Positions 54,833 to 64,000 of a stretch of DNA of 64,000 nucleotides are shown piece by piece. The notes under the pieces were generated by a model. The model was not told the DNA's origin and ran no database searches. It was given only the letters and a program-made list of their open reading frames with translations. This DNA is from Planktomarina temperata RCA23. GTDB taxonomy: Bacteria > Pseudomonadota > Alphaproteobacteria > Rhodobacterales > Rhodobacteraceae. Location of the stretch: NCBI RefSeq assembly GCF_000738435.1, contig NZ_CP003984.1, forward strand, positions 1,674,001 to 1,738,000, given 5' to 3'. Within the stretch, counting starts at the first letter, position 1. Every line of letters begins with the position of its first letter. Both the position numbers and the translations under genes were made by a program.

Positions 54833-55837
54833 ATGGATATATTTGATCAACTCGTCGGAACGATTGAAGCCCCCGCCAAGCCTCGGCGCTTCGTGTTTGT
54901 CCTGCTTGAAGAGTTCACAATGCTGTGCTTTTCGGCAGCGGTCGAATCTTTGCGGATCGCGAACCGCATGTCGGGGCGTGATCTTTATACATGGGTTTTG
55001 ATGTCCGAAAGTGGCGCACCTGTGCGCTGCTCGGCAGGGATTGAATTTGTTGTCCAGCATGAGTTGATTGATGTGTCGCGCGACGACACAGTTATGATCT
55101 GCGGCGGCGTAAACATCAAAACCGCCTCCTCTAAGAAAATTGTCAACTGGCTGCGCCGCGAGTCGCGCCGTGGGCCATTGATGGCGGGGCTTTGCACGGC
55201 GGGCTATACGCTGGCGAAAGCTGGGCTGCTCGACGGAAAACGCGCCACGATCCATTGGGAAAATCAGGACAGTTTTATTGAGGAGTTTGAGGAGGTCGAG
55301 CTGACAAAATCGGTCTTTGTCGTGGACGGCAACCGTATTACCACCGCCGGCGGCACCTTATCGATTGATCTCATGCTGAAACTGATCGCGCAGGATCATG
55401 GAGAGGATTTGGCCAATGCGGTGGCCGATCAGCTCATTTACTCCTCCATTCGGACCGATCAAGATACCCAGCGCCTTTCTATCCCCACGCGCATTGGGGT
55501 GCGCCATCCGAAATTGAGCCAAGTGATCCAAAAAATGGAACAAAATATTGAAGAGCCAATCAGCCCGTCGATTTTGGCCCGAGATGTTAATATGTCGACC
55601 CGGCAGCTAGAGCGCTTGTTTCGCCGCTATCTTAACCGCTCGCCAAAGCGTTATTATATGGAGCTGCGTTTGCAAAAAGCCCGCAATTTGTTGATGCAAA
55701 CAGATATGTCAGTGATCAATGTGGCTTTGGCCTGTGGCTTTGCCTCGCCCTCGCATTTTTCGAAATGCTACCGAGCTCATTATGATACCACCCCTTACCG
55801 GGAACGGGGCGCGCAATCGTCGCGCCTGGCCCAATAA
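54833..55837 (+). CDS. GlxA-family transcriptional regulator (DJ-1/PfpI plus AraC)
   Basis: A 334-aa regulator. Residues 15-185 form a DJ-1/PfpI-like sensor domain ([19 protein letters not shown] then [17 protein letters not shown], where Cys sits at the nucleophile elbow), and residues 225-325 an AraC domain with two helix-turn-helices ([20 protein letters not shown] and [20 protein letters not shown]). Such proteins often control amine and betaine use. The ATG at 54833 has GAAGG upstream; an ATG at 54824 is too close to it. It precedes the Liv transporter genes and may regulate them. Confidence 0.92.
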   Translation: MDIFDQLVGTIEAPAKPRRFVFVLLEEFTMLCFSAAVESLRIANRMSGRDLYTWVLMSESGAPVRCSAGIEFVVQHELIDVSRDDTVMICGGVNIKTASSKKIVNWLRRESRRGPLMAGLCTAGYTLAKAGLLDGKRATIHWENQDSFIEEFEEVELTKSVFVVDGNRITTAGGTLSIDLMLKLIAQDHGEDLANAVADQLIYSSIRTDQDTQRLSIPTRIGVRHPKLSQVIQKMEQNIEEPISPSILARDVNMSTRQLERLFRRYLNRSPKRYYMELRLQKARNLLMQTDMSVINVALACGFASPSHFSKCYRAHYDTTPYRERGAQSSRLAQ

Positions 55838-55968
55838 GGCGACATTTCGCAACGCGGACTTTGTCCCGTCATGGGCAGAACAGTTGAAATATAGCAAGAA
55901 TCGCTTCCTTTTTGACAATAGCCCTTCTATCGTTGGGCAGAGTTCAAATAACAAAACGGGAGAAAGTT

Positions 55969-57150
55969 ATGAGAAAACTGCTGCTGGCCACAACGGCTGT
56001 TGCATTGTCCGCGGGTGCTGTCGCTGCGGAAGACATTAAAATTGGTGTTATTTTGGGGTTCACCGGCCCCATTGAATCGCTGACCCCGCAGATGGGCGCG
56101 GCGGCAGAAATGGCCATGGCGGAAGTGAACGCCAGCGGCGCACTTCTTGGCGGCTCGACTGTGACCTCTGTGCGCGGCGATTCCACCTGTATTGATGCGG
56201 GCGCCGCGACGGCTGTTGCCGAGCGTTTGATCACCTCTGATGGTGTTAAAGGCATCATGGGCGCCGATTGTTCTGGCGTGACAGGTGCGATCTTGTCGAA
56301 CGTGGCATTGGCCAATGGCATCGTGATGATTTCACCTTCTGCCACATCCCCTGCCCTGTCCACTGCGGAAGACAACGGTCTGTTCTTCCGCACGGCGCCC
56401 TCTGATGCGCGCCAAGGTGTGGTGATGACAGACGTCTTGCTGGAAGAAGGCATCGACACCGTCGCGGTCACCTATACCAACAATGACTATGGCAAAGGTT
56501 TGGCCGATAGTTTCCAAGCGGCCTTCGAAGCCGCTGGCGGCACAGTCACCATCAATGCGGCCCATGAAGACGGCAAGGCGGATTATTCTGCTGAGATCGG
56601 CGCTCTGGCGGCGGCGGGCGGTGACCGTTTGGTTGTGGCAGGTTACGTTGATCAAGGCGGCTCCGGCATCGTCCGCGCCGCTTTGGATTCGGGTGCCTTT
56701 GACACATTCCATTTCCCAGACGGCATGATTTCCGCGAAATTGGTTGAGAATTTCGGATCAGACCTCGATGGCTCCAGCGGTCAGGTGCCCGGCACAGACA
56801 GTGCAGGCGCTGGCATCTTTGCAGCCATGGCCGGTGATGACTTTGATGGCACTTCCCCATTTGCCGCTGAATCCTATGACGCGACCGCTTTGATTGTCTT
56901 GGCCATGCAAGCGGCCGGATCTTCAGATCCAGCCGCCTATAAAGAAAAAGTCATGGAAGTGGCGAATGCGCCTGGTTTGAAAATCGAACCTGGCCAGCTT
57001 GGCTTGGCGCTACAGGCCGTTGCGGCCGGAATCGACATTGATTACGAAGGCGCAACAGCCGTTGAGCTGATCGGTGGCGGCGAATCGGCCGGCAACTATC
57101 GCCAGGTTGGCTATGAGGGCGGCGCTGAAATTACGGTTAAATACCGCTAA
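55969..57150 (+). CDS. livK: Branched-chain amino acid-type ABC substrate-binding protein
   Basis: A 393-aa periplasmic protein. The signal peptide is residues 1-20 (LLLATTAVALSAGAVAAED), cleaved near AVA-AED. The mature part starts IKIGVILGFTGPIESLTPQM, as in family 4 (LivJ/K) binding proteins, and has GIMGADCSGVTGAILSN and VAVTYTNNDYGKGLADSF. The ligand may be an amino acid, amide or another small compound. GGAG precedes the ATG at 55969. A hairpin at 57171 separates it from the ATPase genes. Confidence 0.94.
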   Translation: MRKLLLATTAVALSAGAVAAEDIKIGVILGFTGPIESLTPQMGAAAEMAMAEVNASGALLGGSTVTSVRGDSTCIDAGAATAVAERLITSDGVKGIMGADCSGVTGAILSNVALANGIVMISPSATSPALSTAEDNGLFFRTAPSDARQGVVMTDVLLEEGIDTVAVTYTNNDYGKGLADSFQAAFEAAGGTVTINAAHEDGKADYSAEIGALAAAGGDRLVVAGYVDQGGSGIVRAALDSGAFDTFHFPDGMISAKLVENFGSDLDGSSGQVPGTDSAGAGIFAAMAGDDFDGTSPFAAESYDATALIVLAMQAAGSSDPAAYKEKVMEVANAPGLKIEPGQLGLALQAVAAGIDIDYEGATAVELIGGGESAGNYRQVGYEGGAEITVKYR

Positions 57151-57170
57151 ACACGGCCCTATGAGTAACA

Positions 57171-57198
57171 ACAGCCCCGTTTTATAGCGGGGCTGTTT
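57171..57198 (+). terminator. Intercistronic hairpin after livK
   Basis: ACAGCCCCG (57171-57179) pairs with CGGGGCTGT (57188-57196) around TTTTATAG. Only a short T run follows, so it is probably a partial terminator or 3' stabiliser that lets the binding protein be made in excess over livGFHM. Confidence 0.65.
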
Positions 57199-57225
57199 GC
57201 ATGAAATGACTATTGGAGACTTGGC

Positions 57226-58005
57226 ATGATCAAGGTTGAAAACTTGCATCGCCATTTTGGCGGATTTCACGCCGTAGATGGAGCATCGTTGGAAATACGT
57301 GAGGGCTCTATCACTGGTTTGGTCGGCCCGAATGGTGCTGGCAAAACCACCCTATTTAACGTGATCGCAGGCGTTTTGCCGCCCACCTCTGGCCGGGTCA
57401 CGATGGCGGGAGACGATATCACCGGCATGTCTCCGCATGAATTGTTTCACAAAGGGCTGCTGCGCACCTTCCAAATTGCCCATGAATTCAGCTCAATGAC
57501 CGTGCGCGAGAACCTGATGATGGTGCCCGGCAGCCAATCGGGGGAAACCCTTTGGAACACGTGGTTTGGACGAAAACGCATCGCAGATGAAGAGCGCGCG
57601 CTGCAAGCCAAAGCCGATGAGGTTTTGGAATTTTTAACCGTCGATCATCTGCGTGATGAGAAAGCTGGCAACCTCTCCGGTGGACAGAAAAAATTGCTTG
57701 AACTGGGCCGCACGATGATGGTGGACGCGCGGATCGTGTTTCTTGATGAAGTCGGCGCGGGGGTCAACCGCACGCTCCTCAATACCATCGGTGATGCGAT
57801 CGTTCGGCTCAACAAAGAGCGGGGCTATACGTTTTGCATGATTGAGCATGACATGGAATTCATCGGCCGCCTCTGCGATCCGGTGATTGTCATGGCTGAG
57901 GGCAAGGTGCTGGCAGAGGGCACAATTGACGAAATTAAGGCCAATGAACAGGTGATTGAAGCCTATCTTGGCACCGGACTAAAAAATAAAGGCGCAGCAG
58001 AATGA
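57226..58005 (+). CDS. livG: ABC transporter ATP-binding protein LivG
   Basis: A 259-aa ATPase. Walker A GPNGAGKTTLFN, the signature NLSGGQKKLLELGR and Walker B RIVFLDEVGAGVN are present, followed by the switch His in MIEHDMEF. The C-terminal LivG extension (EVIEAYLGTGLKNKG) is typical. The stop overlaps livF by 4 bp. Confidence 0.96.
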   Translation: MIKVENLHRHFGGFHAVDGASLEIREGSITGLVGPNGAGKTTLFNVIAGVLPPTSGRVTMAGDDITGMSPHELFHKGLLRTFQIAHEFSSMTVRENLMMVPGSQSGETLWNTWFGRKRIADEERALQAKADEVLEFLTVDHLRDEKAGNLSGGQKKLLELGRTMMVDARIVFLDEVGAGVNRTLLNTIGDAIVRLNKERGYTFCMIEHDMEFIGRLCDPVIVMAEGKVLAEGTIDEIKANEQVIEAYLGTGLKNKGAAE

Positions 58006-58715
58006 CCGAACCCTTCTTGATCGGCGAGTCGATGACCGGCGGCTATGGCCGGGGCGCCGATATTTTGCACGACTGCACCATCGCGGTGAACCCCGGTGAG
58101 ATTGCCGTGATCGTCGGCCCCAATGGCGCCGGCAAATCCACTGCGATGAAGGCCGTTTTCGGCATGCTCAACATTCACAAGGGCTCTGTGCGCTTGGATG
58201 GTGAGGACATCACCCATCTTTCGCCGCAGGACCGCGTGGCCAAAGGCATGGCCTTTGTGCCGCAAACCTCAAATATCTTCACCTCCCTGACCGTTGAAGA
58301 AAATCTAGAAATGGGCGCCTTCCTGCGCCGCTATGATATCCGCGTGACGATGGAGCAGATTTTTGATCTCTTTCCCATTCTGCGCGACAAACGCAAACAG
58401 GCGGCCGGCGAGCTGTCCGGCGGGCAACGCCAGCAGGTGGCAGTTGGCCGGGCCTTGATGACGCAGCCTAAGGTTTTGATGCTTGATGAGCCCACGGCTG
58501 GCGTTTCGCCTATTGTGATGGATGAGCTCTTTGACCGGATCATCGAGGTTGCCCGCACGGGCATCTCGATCTTAATGGTTGAGCAAAACGCCCGGCAAGC
58601 GTTGGAGATCGCCGATCGCGGCTATGTGCTGGTGCAAGGCGCAAATCGATTCACCGACACAGGCGCGGCGCTTTTGGCCAATGCAGATGTGCGCAAATCT
58701 TTCTTGGGGGGTTAG
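58002..58715 (+). CDS. livF: ABC transporter ATP-binding protein LivF
   Basis: A 237-aa ATPase partner of LivG. Walker A GPNGAGKSTAMK, the signature ELSGGQRQQVAVGRALM, Walker B VLMLDEPTAGVSP and the switch His-position region LMVEQNARQ (Gln in place of His, normal in LivF) are visible. The ATG overlaps the livG stop as ATGA. Confidence 0.96.
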   Translation: MTEPFLIGESMTGGYGRGADILHDCTIAVNPGEIAVIVGPNGAGKSTAMKAVFGMLNIHKGSVRLDGEDITHLSPQDRVAKGMAFVPQTSNIFTSLTVEENLEMGAFLRRYDIRVTMEQIFDLFPILRDKRKQAAGELSGGQRQQVAVGRALMTQPKVLMLDEPTAGVSPIVMDELFDRIIEVARTGISILMVEQNARQALEIADRGYVLVQGANRFTDTGAALLANADVRKSFLGG

Positions 58716-58718
58716 GCG

Positions 58719-59732
58719 ATGATTGATCTTTTGAATGCAGTGGTCGTGCTGTCCAATTATGTCCTGATCCCTGCCCTCGCCTATGGGAGCCAATTGGCCC
58801 TTGGCGCGCTTGGTGTGACGTTGATTTATGGCATCTTGCGGTTTTCCAACTTTGCCCATGGGGACACGATGGCCTTTGGCGCTATGGTGACCATTCTGGT
58901 GACCTGGCTGTTTCAAGGCTGGGGCATCTCGCTTGGCCCGCTGCCGACGGCGCTTTTGGCCATTCCCTTTGGTATTGCCGCCACGGCCGCCCTATTGCTG
59001 ACCACTGACCGGCTGGTCTATCGGTTTTACCGGCAACAAAAAGCCGCGCCGGTCATATTGGTCATCGTTTCCATGGGGGTGATGTTTGTAATGAACGGCT
59101 TGGTGCGCTTTATCATTGGGCCAAATGATCAAAGGTTTTCCGATGGTGAGAGATTCATCATATCTGCGCGGGAGTTCAAAAAACTCACAGGGCTTTCAGA
59201 GGGTTTGGCTTTTAAGACCACCCAGGGCATTACCATTGTCACAGCCGTAATTGTGGTCGTCGCATTGTTTTGGTTTCTCAACCGCACCCGCACGGGGAAA
59301 TCCATGCGCGCGTTTTCGGACAATGAGGATCTGGCGCTGCTCTCGGGCATCAACCCCGACCGGGTGGTGATGGTAACTTGGCTCATCGTTGCGGGTCTGG
59401 CCGCAACCGCCGGGGCGCTATATGGATTAGATAAATCCTTCAAGCCATTCATTTACCTGCAACTTCTATTGCCCATCTTTGCCGCGGCGGTGGTGGGCGG
59501 CTTGGGAAATCCGTTGGGAGCCATTGCCGGGGGCTTTGTTATTGCGTTCTCAGAGGTTCTCATCACCTACCCGCTCAAAAAGGTTCTCGGCTACCTTCTG
59601 CCGGATCGTTTCGAGCCCGATACATTGGTCCAGCTCCTTTCGACGGATTATAAATTCGCTGTGAGTTTCACGATACTGATTATCGTATTGCTGTTCCGCC
59701 CGACCGGATTGTTTAAGGGGAAATCCGTATGA
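58719..59732 (+). CDS. livH: Liv-type ABC permease LivH
   Basis: A 337-aa inner-membrane permease with about eight hydrophobic segments. LGALGVTLIYGILRFSNFAHGD is the opening family motif, and FIYLQLLLPIFAAAVVGGLGNPLGAIAGG the conserved cytoplasmic loop that meets the ATPase. It is 3 nt after livF and overlaps livM by 4 bp. Confidence 0.95.
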   Translation: MIDLLNAVVVLSNYVLIPALAYGSQLALGALGVTLIYGILRFSNFAHGDTMAFGAMVTILVTWLFQGWGISLGPLPTALLAIPFGIAATAALLLTTDRLVYRFYRQQKAAPVILVIVSMGVMFVMNGLVRFIIGPNDQRFSDGERFIISAREFKKLTGLSEGLAFKTTQGITIVTAVIVVVALFWFLNRTRTGKSMRAFSDNEDLALLSGINPDRVVMVTWLIVAGLAATAGALYGLDKSFKPFIYLQLLLPIFAAAVVGGLGNPLGAIAGGFVIAFSEVLITYPLKKVLGYLLPDRFEPDTLVQLLSTDYKFAVSFTILIIVLLFRPTGLFKGKSV

Positions 59733-61063
59733 CCATTAATTACAAGAACATCGGTCTGTTTTTTCTGGTGGCCTGCCTCATTTTGGGCACGGGCTTTGTT
59801 CAAAGCTGGAACACAGCGCTTTTCATCCTCAATATGGGATTGGTTTCAGCGATCATGGCGCTGGGGGTCAACCTACAATGGGGGTTTGCCGGTTTGTTTA
59901 ACGTCGGCATTATGGGATTTGTGGCGCTGGGCGGCCTCGCAGCTGTTTTAATCTCGATGCCCCCAACAACTGAGGCCTGGGCCGCGGGCGGGCTTCGAGT
60001 CATTCTGGGCATAGTCCTGGGCGCCGCCACGGTGACCACTGCAATCCTAGTGCAACTGCGCATGGCCGCAGGCCCGGCAAGAACCCTTACCACCATAGCC
60101 ATTTTAATCGGTGGATTCTTTCTCTATCGCGCGGTCTTTGATGGCGGCGTGGCGGCTGTGGAAGCCGTTGATGCAGCCGGCACCGGCTATCTCGGTGGAT
60201 TGAACTTTGGCGGCGCTAGCTACAAAGACTGGGGCTTTATGACATTGATCTCCTGGCCCGTAGGTGGGCTTTTGGCGGCTGGTGTCGCCTGGCTCATTGG
60301 CAAAACCGCTCTGGGTCTGCGTTCCGATTATCTCGCCATTGCCACGCTTGGGATTTCAGAAATCATCATTGCAGTGATGAAAAACGAAGATTGGCTGTCG
60401 CGCGGTGTGAAGAACGTGATCGGCCTGCCCCGCCCGGTGCCCTATGAAATTGAGCTGCAAGAAAGTGCCGGGTTTATTGAACACACCACTGCGCTTGGGC
60501 TTGATCCGGTCACCTCCTCTTCGATTGTTGTAAAGCTGGGATACGCCGGTTTGTTTTCGATTGTTTTGGTCATTGTCCTCATTTTGGCACAACTGGCCCT
60601 CGCCAGCCCATGGGGCCGCATGATGCGGGCGATTAGAGACAATGAGGAAGCCGCTGAAGCGATGGGAAAAAATGTCACAGCGCGGCATTTGCAAATTTTC
60701 ATCCTTGGCTCGGCCATTTGCGGCGTGGCCGGCGCCATGATGACCACGCTCGACAGCCAGTTGACCCCATCCTCCTACCAGCCGCTGCGCTTCACCTTTT
60801 TGGTGTGGGTGATGGTCATTGTAGGCGGTTCAGGCAATAATTTCGGGTCAGTCTTAGGGGGATTTTTGATCTTTTTCCTTTGGGTCCAAGTCGAACCAAT
60901 GGGGGCGATCTTGATGCAGATCCTGACCTCGGGCATGGCGGAAGACAATGTTTTGCGGCTGCATTTGCTGGACTCAGTGGCCCATATGCGCCTTTTGACC
61001 ATGGGGTTAATATTGATCTTGGTACTCAGATTTGCGCCGAAAGGCTTGATCCCTGAAAAGTAG
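59729..61063 (+). CDS. livM: Liv-type ABC permease LivM
   Basis: A 444-aa permease with about ten hydrophobic segments. LGVNLQWGFAGLFNVGIMGFVALG in the N-terminal half and SPWGRMMRAIRDNEEAAEAMG then VWVMVIVGGSGNNFGSVLGG in the C-terminal half define the LivM family. It is longer than the common 300-360 residues because of an extra segment around residues 130-190 (AVEAVDAAGTGYLGGLNFGG). It is the last gene of the transporter operon. Confidence 0.94.
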   Translation: MTINYKNIGLFFLVACLILGTGFVQSWNTALFILNMGLVSAIMALGVNLQWGFAGLFNVGIMGFVALGGLAAVLISMPPTTEAWAAGGLRVILGIVLGAATVTTAILVQLRMAAGPARTLTTIAILIGGFFLYRAVFDGGVAAVEAVDAAGTGYLGGLNFGGASYKDWGFMTLISWPVGGLLAAGVAWLIGKTALGLRSDYLAIATLGISEIIIAVMKNEDWLSRGVKNVIGLPRPVPYEIELQESAGFIEHTTALGLDPVTSSSIVVKLGYAGLFSIVLVIVLILAQLALASPWGRMMRAIRDNEEAAEAMGKNVTARHLQIFILGSAICGVAGAMMTTLDSQLTPSSYQPLRFTFLVWVMVIVGGSGNNFGSVLGGFLIFFLWVQVEPMGAILMQILTSGMAEDNVLRLHLLDSVAHMRLLTMGLILILVLRFAPKGLIPEK

Positions 61064-61122
61064 CTCTTTCCTTTCGCCGCGCCGCAGTATAGGCGGCGCG
61101 GTGAGCAAGGAAGAGGCACCCA

Positions 61123-62940
61123 ATGGACCTTCGTAATATCGCGATCATCGCACACGTTGACCACGGCAAAACCACTTTGGTGGATGAGCTGTTAAAGCAA
61201 TCCGGCACCTACCGGGAAAATCAAGCCACGACCGAACGGGCCATGGACAGCAATGACTTGGAACGAGAGCGGGGCATCACCATCCTGGCCAAGGCGACTT
61301 CGGTCGAATGGCAGGGCACGCGGATCAATATCGTTGACACGCCAGGTCACGCGGATTTCGGCGGCGAGGTGGAACGCATCCTGTCTATGGTGGACGGCGT
61401 CGTCTTGTTGGTGGACGCGGCAGAAGGCCCAATGCCTCAGACCAAATTTGTCACCTCCAAAGCGCTGGCGCTTGGCCTGAACCCGATTGTGGTGGTCAAT
61501 AAAGTGGACAAGCCCGATGGTGAACCTGACCGCGCCCTAGATGAGTGTTTTGATCTCTTTGCGTCACTGGATGCCAATGAGCAGCAATTGGACTTCCCGG
61601 TTCTCTATGCCTCTGGTCGAGCTGGCTGGGCAGATGAGGAGCTGGACGGGCCGCGTAAGGATCTTTCCGCTTTGTTCGAGTTGATCGTGCGCCACGTGAA
61701 ATCCCCCAAACAGGCAGAAAAAGCCCATGAGCCCTTTTCCATGCTGGCGACGACGCTTGGAGCGGATCCATTCATTGGCCGCATTCTGACCGGGCGGGTC
61801 GAAACGGGCCGCCTCAAAGCTGGGGACTCCGTGAAGGCCCTATCTCGGGATGGCAGCAAGATTGAGCAGTTCCGCTGCACAAAAATTCTCGCATTCCGCG
61901 GCCTATCGCAGACCGCGATTGATGAGGCCGTGGCGGGCGATATCGTGTCGCTGGCTGGCATGACCAAAGCCACCGTTGCAGACACCATCTGCGCACCTGA
62001 AATCAACGAGGCCCTGCCCTCCTTGCCGATTGATCCCCCCACCATATCGGTGACCTTTGGGATCAATGACAGCCCCCTGGCCGGCCGTGACGGTAAAAAA
62101 GTGCAAAGCCGGGTGATCCGCAAGCGTTTGATGGAAGAAGCGGAAACCAATGTGGCGATCCGTGTGACAGATACGCCGAGCGGCGAGGCCTTTGAGGTCG
62201 CCGGCCGCGGCGAGTTGCAAATGGGTGTACTGATCGAGAACATGCGCCGTGAAGGTTTTGAGCTGTCTATCAGCCGCCCGCGGGTTTTGTTCAAAGAAGA
62301 GGATGGCCAGCGCCTAGAGCCCATCGAAGAAGTGACCGTCGATGTGGATGAAGAATATTCTGGTGTTGTGATTGAAAAGCTGACCGGCTTTCGTAAGGGT
62401 GACTTGGCAGAGATGAAATCCGCAGGGGCCGGCAAGACGCGCATCATCGCGCATGTGCCGTCGCGCGGCCTGATCGGCTATCAAGGCGAATTCATGACCG
62501 ACACCCGCGGCACGGGCGTTTTGAACCGCGTATTTCACACCTGGGCGCCGCACAAAGGCGCAATCCCAGGCCGTCGCGCTGGCGTATTGATCTCCATGGA
62601 GAATGGGGTCTCTGTGCCCTATGCGATCTTTAACCTTGAAGACCGCGGTAAATTCTTCATCGGCAGCCAAGAGGATGTCTACCAAGGCATGATTATCGGC
62701 GAGCACAACCGCGAGAATGATCTTGAGGTGAACCCGCTCAAGGGCAAGAAATTGACGAACGTGCGCGCCAGCGGAACCGATGAAGCGGTGCGCTTGACCA
62801 CGCCAATCAAAATGTCTCTGGAAGAGGCCATCGCCTATATCGACAATGACGAGCTGGTAGAAGTCACGCCAAATGCCATTCGTTTGCGTAAGATCCACCT
62901 TGATCCACATGAGCGCAAACGCGCCTCACGCAGCGCATAA
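61123..62940 (+). CDS. typA: Translational GTPase TypA/BipA
   Basis: A 605-aa ribosome-binding GTPase related to EF-G. G1 [11 protein letters not shown]2 RERGITIL, G3 [11 protein letters not shown] and G4 NKVDKPD are intact. Domain V and the TypA-specific C-terminal domain ([22 protein letters not shown]-like segment from about residue 470) follow. It helps ribosome assembly and stress adaptation. A strong GGAAGAGG site precedes the ATG, and a long perfect terminator follows. Confidence 0.97.
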   Translation: MDLRNIAIIAHVDHGKTTLVDELLKQSGTYRENQATTERAMDSNDLERERGITILAKATSVEWQGTRINIVDTPGHADFGGEVERILSMVDGVVLLVDAAEGPMPQTKFVTSKALALGLNPIVVVNKVDKPDGEPDRALDECFDLFASLDANEQQLDFPVLYASGRAGWADEELDGPRKDLSALFELIVRHVKSPKQAEKAHEPFSMLATTLGADPFIGRILTGRVETGRLKAGDSVKALSRDGSKIEQFRCTKILAFRGLSQTAIDEAVAGDIVSLAGMTKATVADTICAPEINEALPSLPIDPPTISVTFGINDSPLAGRDGKKVQSRVIRKRLMEEAETNVAIRVTDTPSGEAFEVAGRGELQMGVLIENMRREGFELSISRPRVLFKEEDGQRLEPIEEVTVDVDEEYSGVVIEKLTGFRKGDLAEMKSAGAGKTRIIAHVPSRGLIGYQGEFMTDTRGTGVLNRVFHTWAPHKGAIPGRRAGVLISMENGVSVPYAIFNLEDRGKFFIGSQEDVYQGMIIGEHNRENDLEVNPLKGKKLTNVRASGTDEAVRLTTPIKMSLEEAIAYIDNDELVEVTPNAIRLRKIHLDPHERKRASRSA

Positions 62941-62945
62941 ACAGC

Positions 62946-62981
62946 AAAAAGGGATGCAGAGTTTCATCTGCATCCCTTTTT
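62946..62981. terminator. Bidirectional rho-independent terminator
   Basis: AAAAAGGGATGCAGA and TCTGCATCCCTTTTT form a perfect 15-bp stem around GTTTCA. The A and T runs at its ends let it serve typA (plus) and, on the other strand, the DUF1330 gene. Confidence 0.9.
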
Positions 62982-63013
62982 ATTCTTAAGCCTATACCCG
63001 GTTCAATCCGCGA

Positions 63014-63304
63014 TCAGTCGATGGTTTCCACAATCATCAATGAGCGCTGAAACCCGCCCTCTCCCAATTTAATTGCCGCTTGATAACCCTCGGAGTGGTA
63101 GCAATCATGCGCGGCCTGTAGGCTGGGGAACTGCGCCACGACATTGCGCGTATGATCCGGGCCTTCCAATTGCTCATAGGCACCACCGCGGGCCAAAAAC
63201 ACTCCGCCGTATGAGGCAATGACGGGCGTGGCGGCGCTGGCGTAGGCGGCAAGTTTTTCCGCGTCCAAAACGTTGACATGGGCAATCCAGAGAGCTTTTG
63301 GCAT
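63014..63304 (-). CDS. DUF1330 family protein
   Basis: A 96-aa small dimeric alpha/beta-barrel-like protein. ALWIAHVNVLDAEKLAAYASAA near the start and YEQLEGPDHTRNVVAQFPSLQAAHDCYHSEGYQAA are the family motifs, and the end has SLMIVETID. The function is unknown, though distant similarity to EthD/NIPSNAP-type folds is expected. It starts 6 nt after the alaS stop, so it may share that transcript. Confidence 0.92.
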   Translation of the reverse strand: MPKALWIAHVNVLDAEKLAAYASAATPVIASYGGVFLARGGAYEQLEGPDHTRNVVAQFPSLQAAHDCYHSEGYQAAIKLGEGGFQRSLMIVETID

Positions 63305-63310
63305 CTTTTC

Positions 63311-64000
63311 TTACTCCTCTAAGAGTGTTTTGACGGCTAAAATTGCGGCGTCTGAGTCTTGGGTCGATTTTGCGCCGCCCTGGGCCATATCAGCCCGGCC
63401 GCCGCCTCCCTTGCCGCCAAGGGTTGCAACAACAGTTTTAACGATATCCACCGCAGAGATGTGCTCGGTCAAATCACCCGTGACGCCCGCGGCCACCGCG
63501 GCCTTGCCATCCGTATCCGCGATCAGCAAGACCACACCGGAGCCCATCTTTGCTTTATGCGCATCCACCAAAGCAGGCAAATCGCGGCCCGTTACCCCTT
63601 GCAAAACCTGTGCAAGGAAGGCCTTTCCACCGATGGAAATCGGATCTGCGGCTGCGGCCTCTGTGCCACCAGACAATGCAAGCTCGCGGCGCAGGTTGGC
63701 CACTTCGTTCTGCAAAGCTTTGCGCTCCTCGAGAAGCTGTTGCGCGCGGTCGGCGATCTCTGTCGGCTGGACTTTCAAAACATTCGCAGCCGCGGCCATT
63801 GCAGCCATTTGTTGTTGAATGTGATGTTCTGCGCCCACTCCGGTCAGCGCCTCAATGCGCCGCACCCCGGCCGAGGAGGCCCCATCGCTCAGCAAGACGA
63901 ATCCGCCGATATCTCCAGTTTGGCGCACATGGGTGCCGCCGCAAAGCTCCAAGCTGTAGGTGTCTTGCCCCGATCCTTTGCCAGAGCCGGGCAAATGCCC
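63311..64000 (-). CDS. alaS: Alanine--tRNA ligase (C-terminal part, partial)
   Basis: The last 229 codons of alaS; the gene runs past the right edge of the window. [25 protein letters not shown] is the end of the editing domain with its metal-binding Cys and His, followed by the coiled-coil region ([19 protein letters not shown]) and the C-Ala domain ([15 protein letters not shown] near the end). It charges tRNA-Ala and clears mischarged tRNA. Confidence 0.96.
   Translation of the reverse strand, partial: GHLPGSGKGSGQDTYSLELCGGTHVRQTGDIGGFVLLSDGASSAGVRRIEALTGVGAEHHIQQQMAAMAAAANVLKVQPTEIADRAQQLLEERKALQNEVANLRRELALSGGTEAAAADPISIGGKAFLAQVLQGVTGRDLPALVDAHKAKMGSGVVLLIADTDGKAAVAAGVTGDLTEHISAVDIVKTVVATLGGKGGGGRADMAQGGAKSTQDSDAAILAVKTLLEE

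Noticed and set aside
54662-55255. N-terminal extension of the class II DAHP synthase
   Set aside because: It would overlap the divergent GlxA-type regulator gene, and the family starts at about the ATG at 54661.
1-64000. tRNA, rRNA, CRISPR arrays and an intact prophage
   Set aside because: Intergenic gaps were scanned by eye for cloverleaf patterns, regularly spaced repeats and phage structural genes, and none was found. Short or unusual RNA genes could still be missed without a covariance search.

Overview
This window looks like chromosomal DNA of a marine alphaproteobacterium of the order Rhodobacterales (Roseobacter group). The evidence is the gene order dusB(nifR3)-ntrB-ntrC-ntrY-ntrX-trkA-trkH-hfq-hflX, the fused ispDF, an NtrC that lacks the sigma-54 contact motif, the DUF6477/DUF6456 pair, a COQ10-type gene beside lipA, and a MetA with Glu111. 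Base composition looks moderate rather than very GC-rich, which would suit a streamlined coastal roseobacter (RCA/Planktomarina-like). That last placement is inference only. No rRNA, tRNA or CRISPR array was recognised.

Layout. 1-4.2 kb: MAPEG protein, TetR regulator, metA with a coupled ATPase gene, an EamA exporter and an H-NS-like mini-protein. 4.2-6.2 kb: an AT-rich accessory patch with a GNAT gene, an internally deleted IS3-family element that truncates a GFA-family gene, and a 473-bp segment holding a small membrane-protein gene. That segment is bracketed by two copies of the guaA 3' end. 6.2-12.8 kb: guaA, an MttB-like methyltransferase, DUF6477/DUF6456, lipA, a previously hidden 59-aa membrane protein and hpt. 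12.8-16.7 kb: coq10-like gene, amt, and the overlapping run ispDF-pgpA-cinA. 16.9-28.6 kb: the nitrogen/redox two-component and potassium-uptake block ending in hfq-hflX. 28.6-36.8 kb: penicillin-acylase-like enzyme, SYLF lipoprotein, hemB, a conserved membrane protein and mfd. 36.8-45.6 kb: an adenylate-forming ligase with a DsbA-like partner and a divergent XRE-cupin regulator, an aquaporin with an orphan YejA-type binding protein, a candidate small RNA, lysE-DUF502, and psuK-psuG. 45.8-48.1 kb: cold-shock gene and rpsB-tsf with structured RNA elements. 48.2-50.4 kb: a compact three-gene cassette (stand-alone NusA N-terminal-like protein, GNAT, secreted-type Hint protein) under an AT-rich upstream region. 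50.4-54.7 kb: gamma carbonic anhydrase, gmk, yicC, a PAS protein and class II DAHP synthase. 54.8-61.1 kb: a GlxA-type AraC regulator followed by a complete Liv-type ABC transporter. 61.1-64 kb: typA/bipA, a DUF1330 protein and the 3' part of alaS.

Most of the window is ordinary core genome. The places worth a second look are the guaA-end duplication with its mini-insert, the IS-truncated GFA gene, the small-RNA candidate near 42.3 kb with a clean promoter and terminator, and the NusA-N/GNAT/Hint cassette, whose combination of parts I do not recognise as a described system. All homology calls come from reading motifs by eye; no database search was possible.
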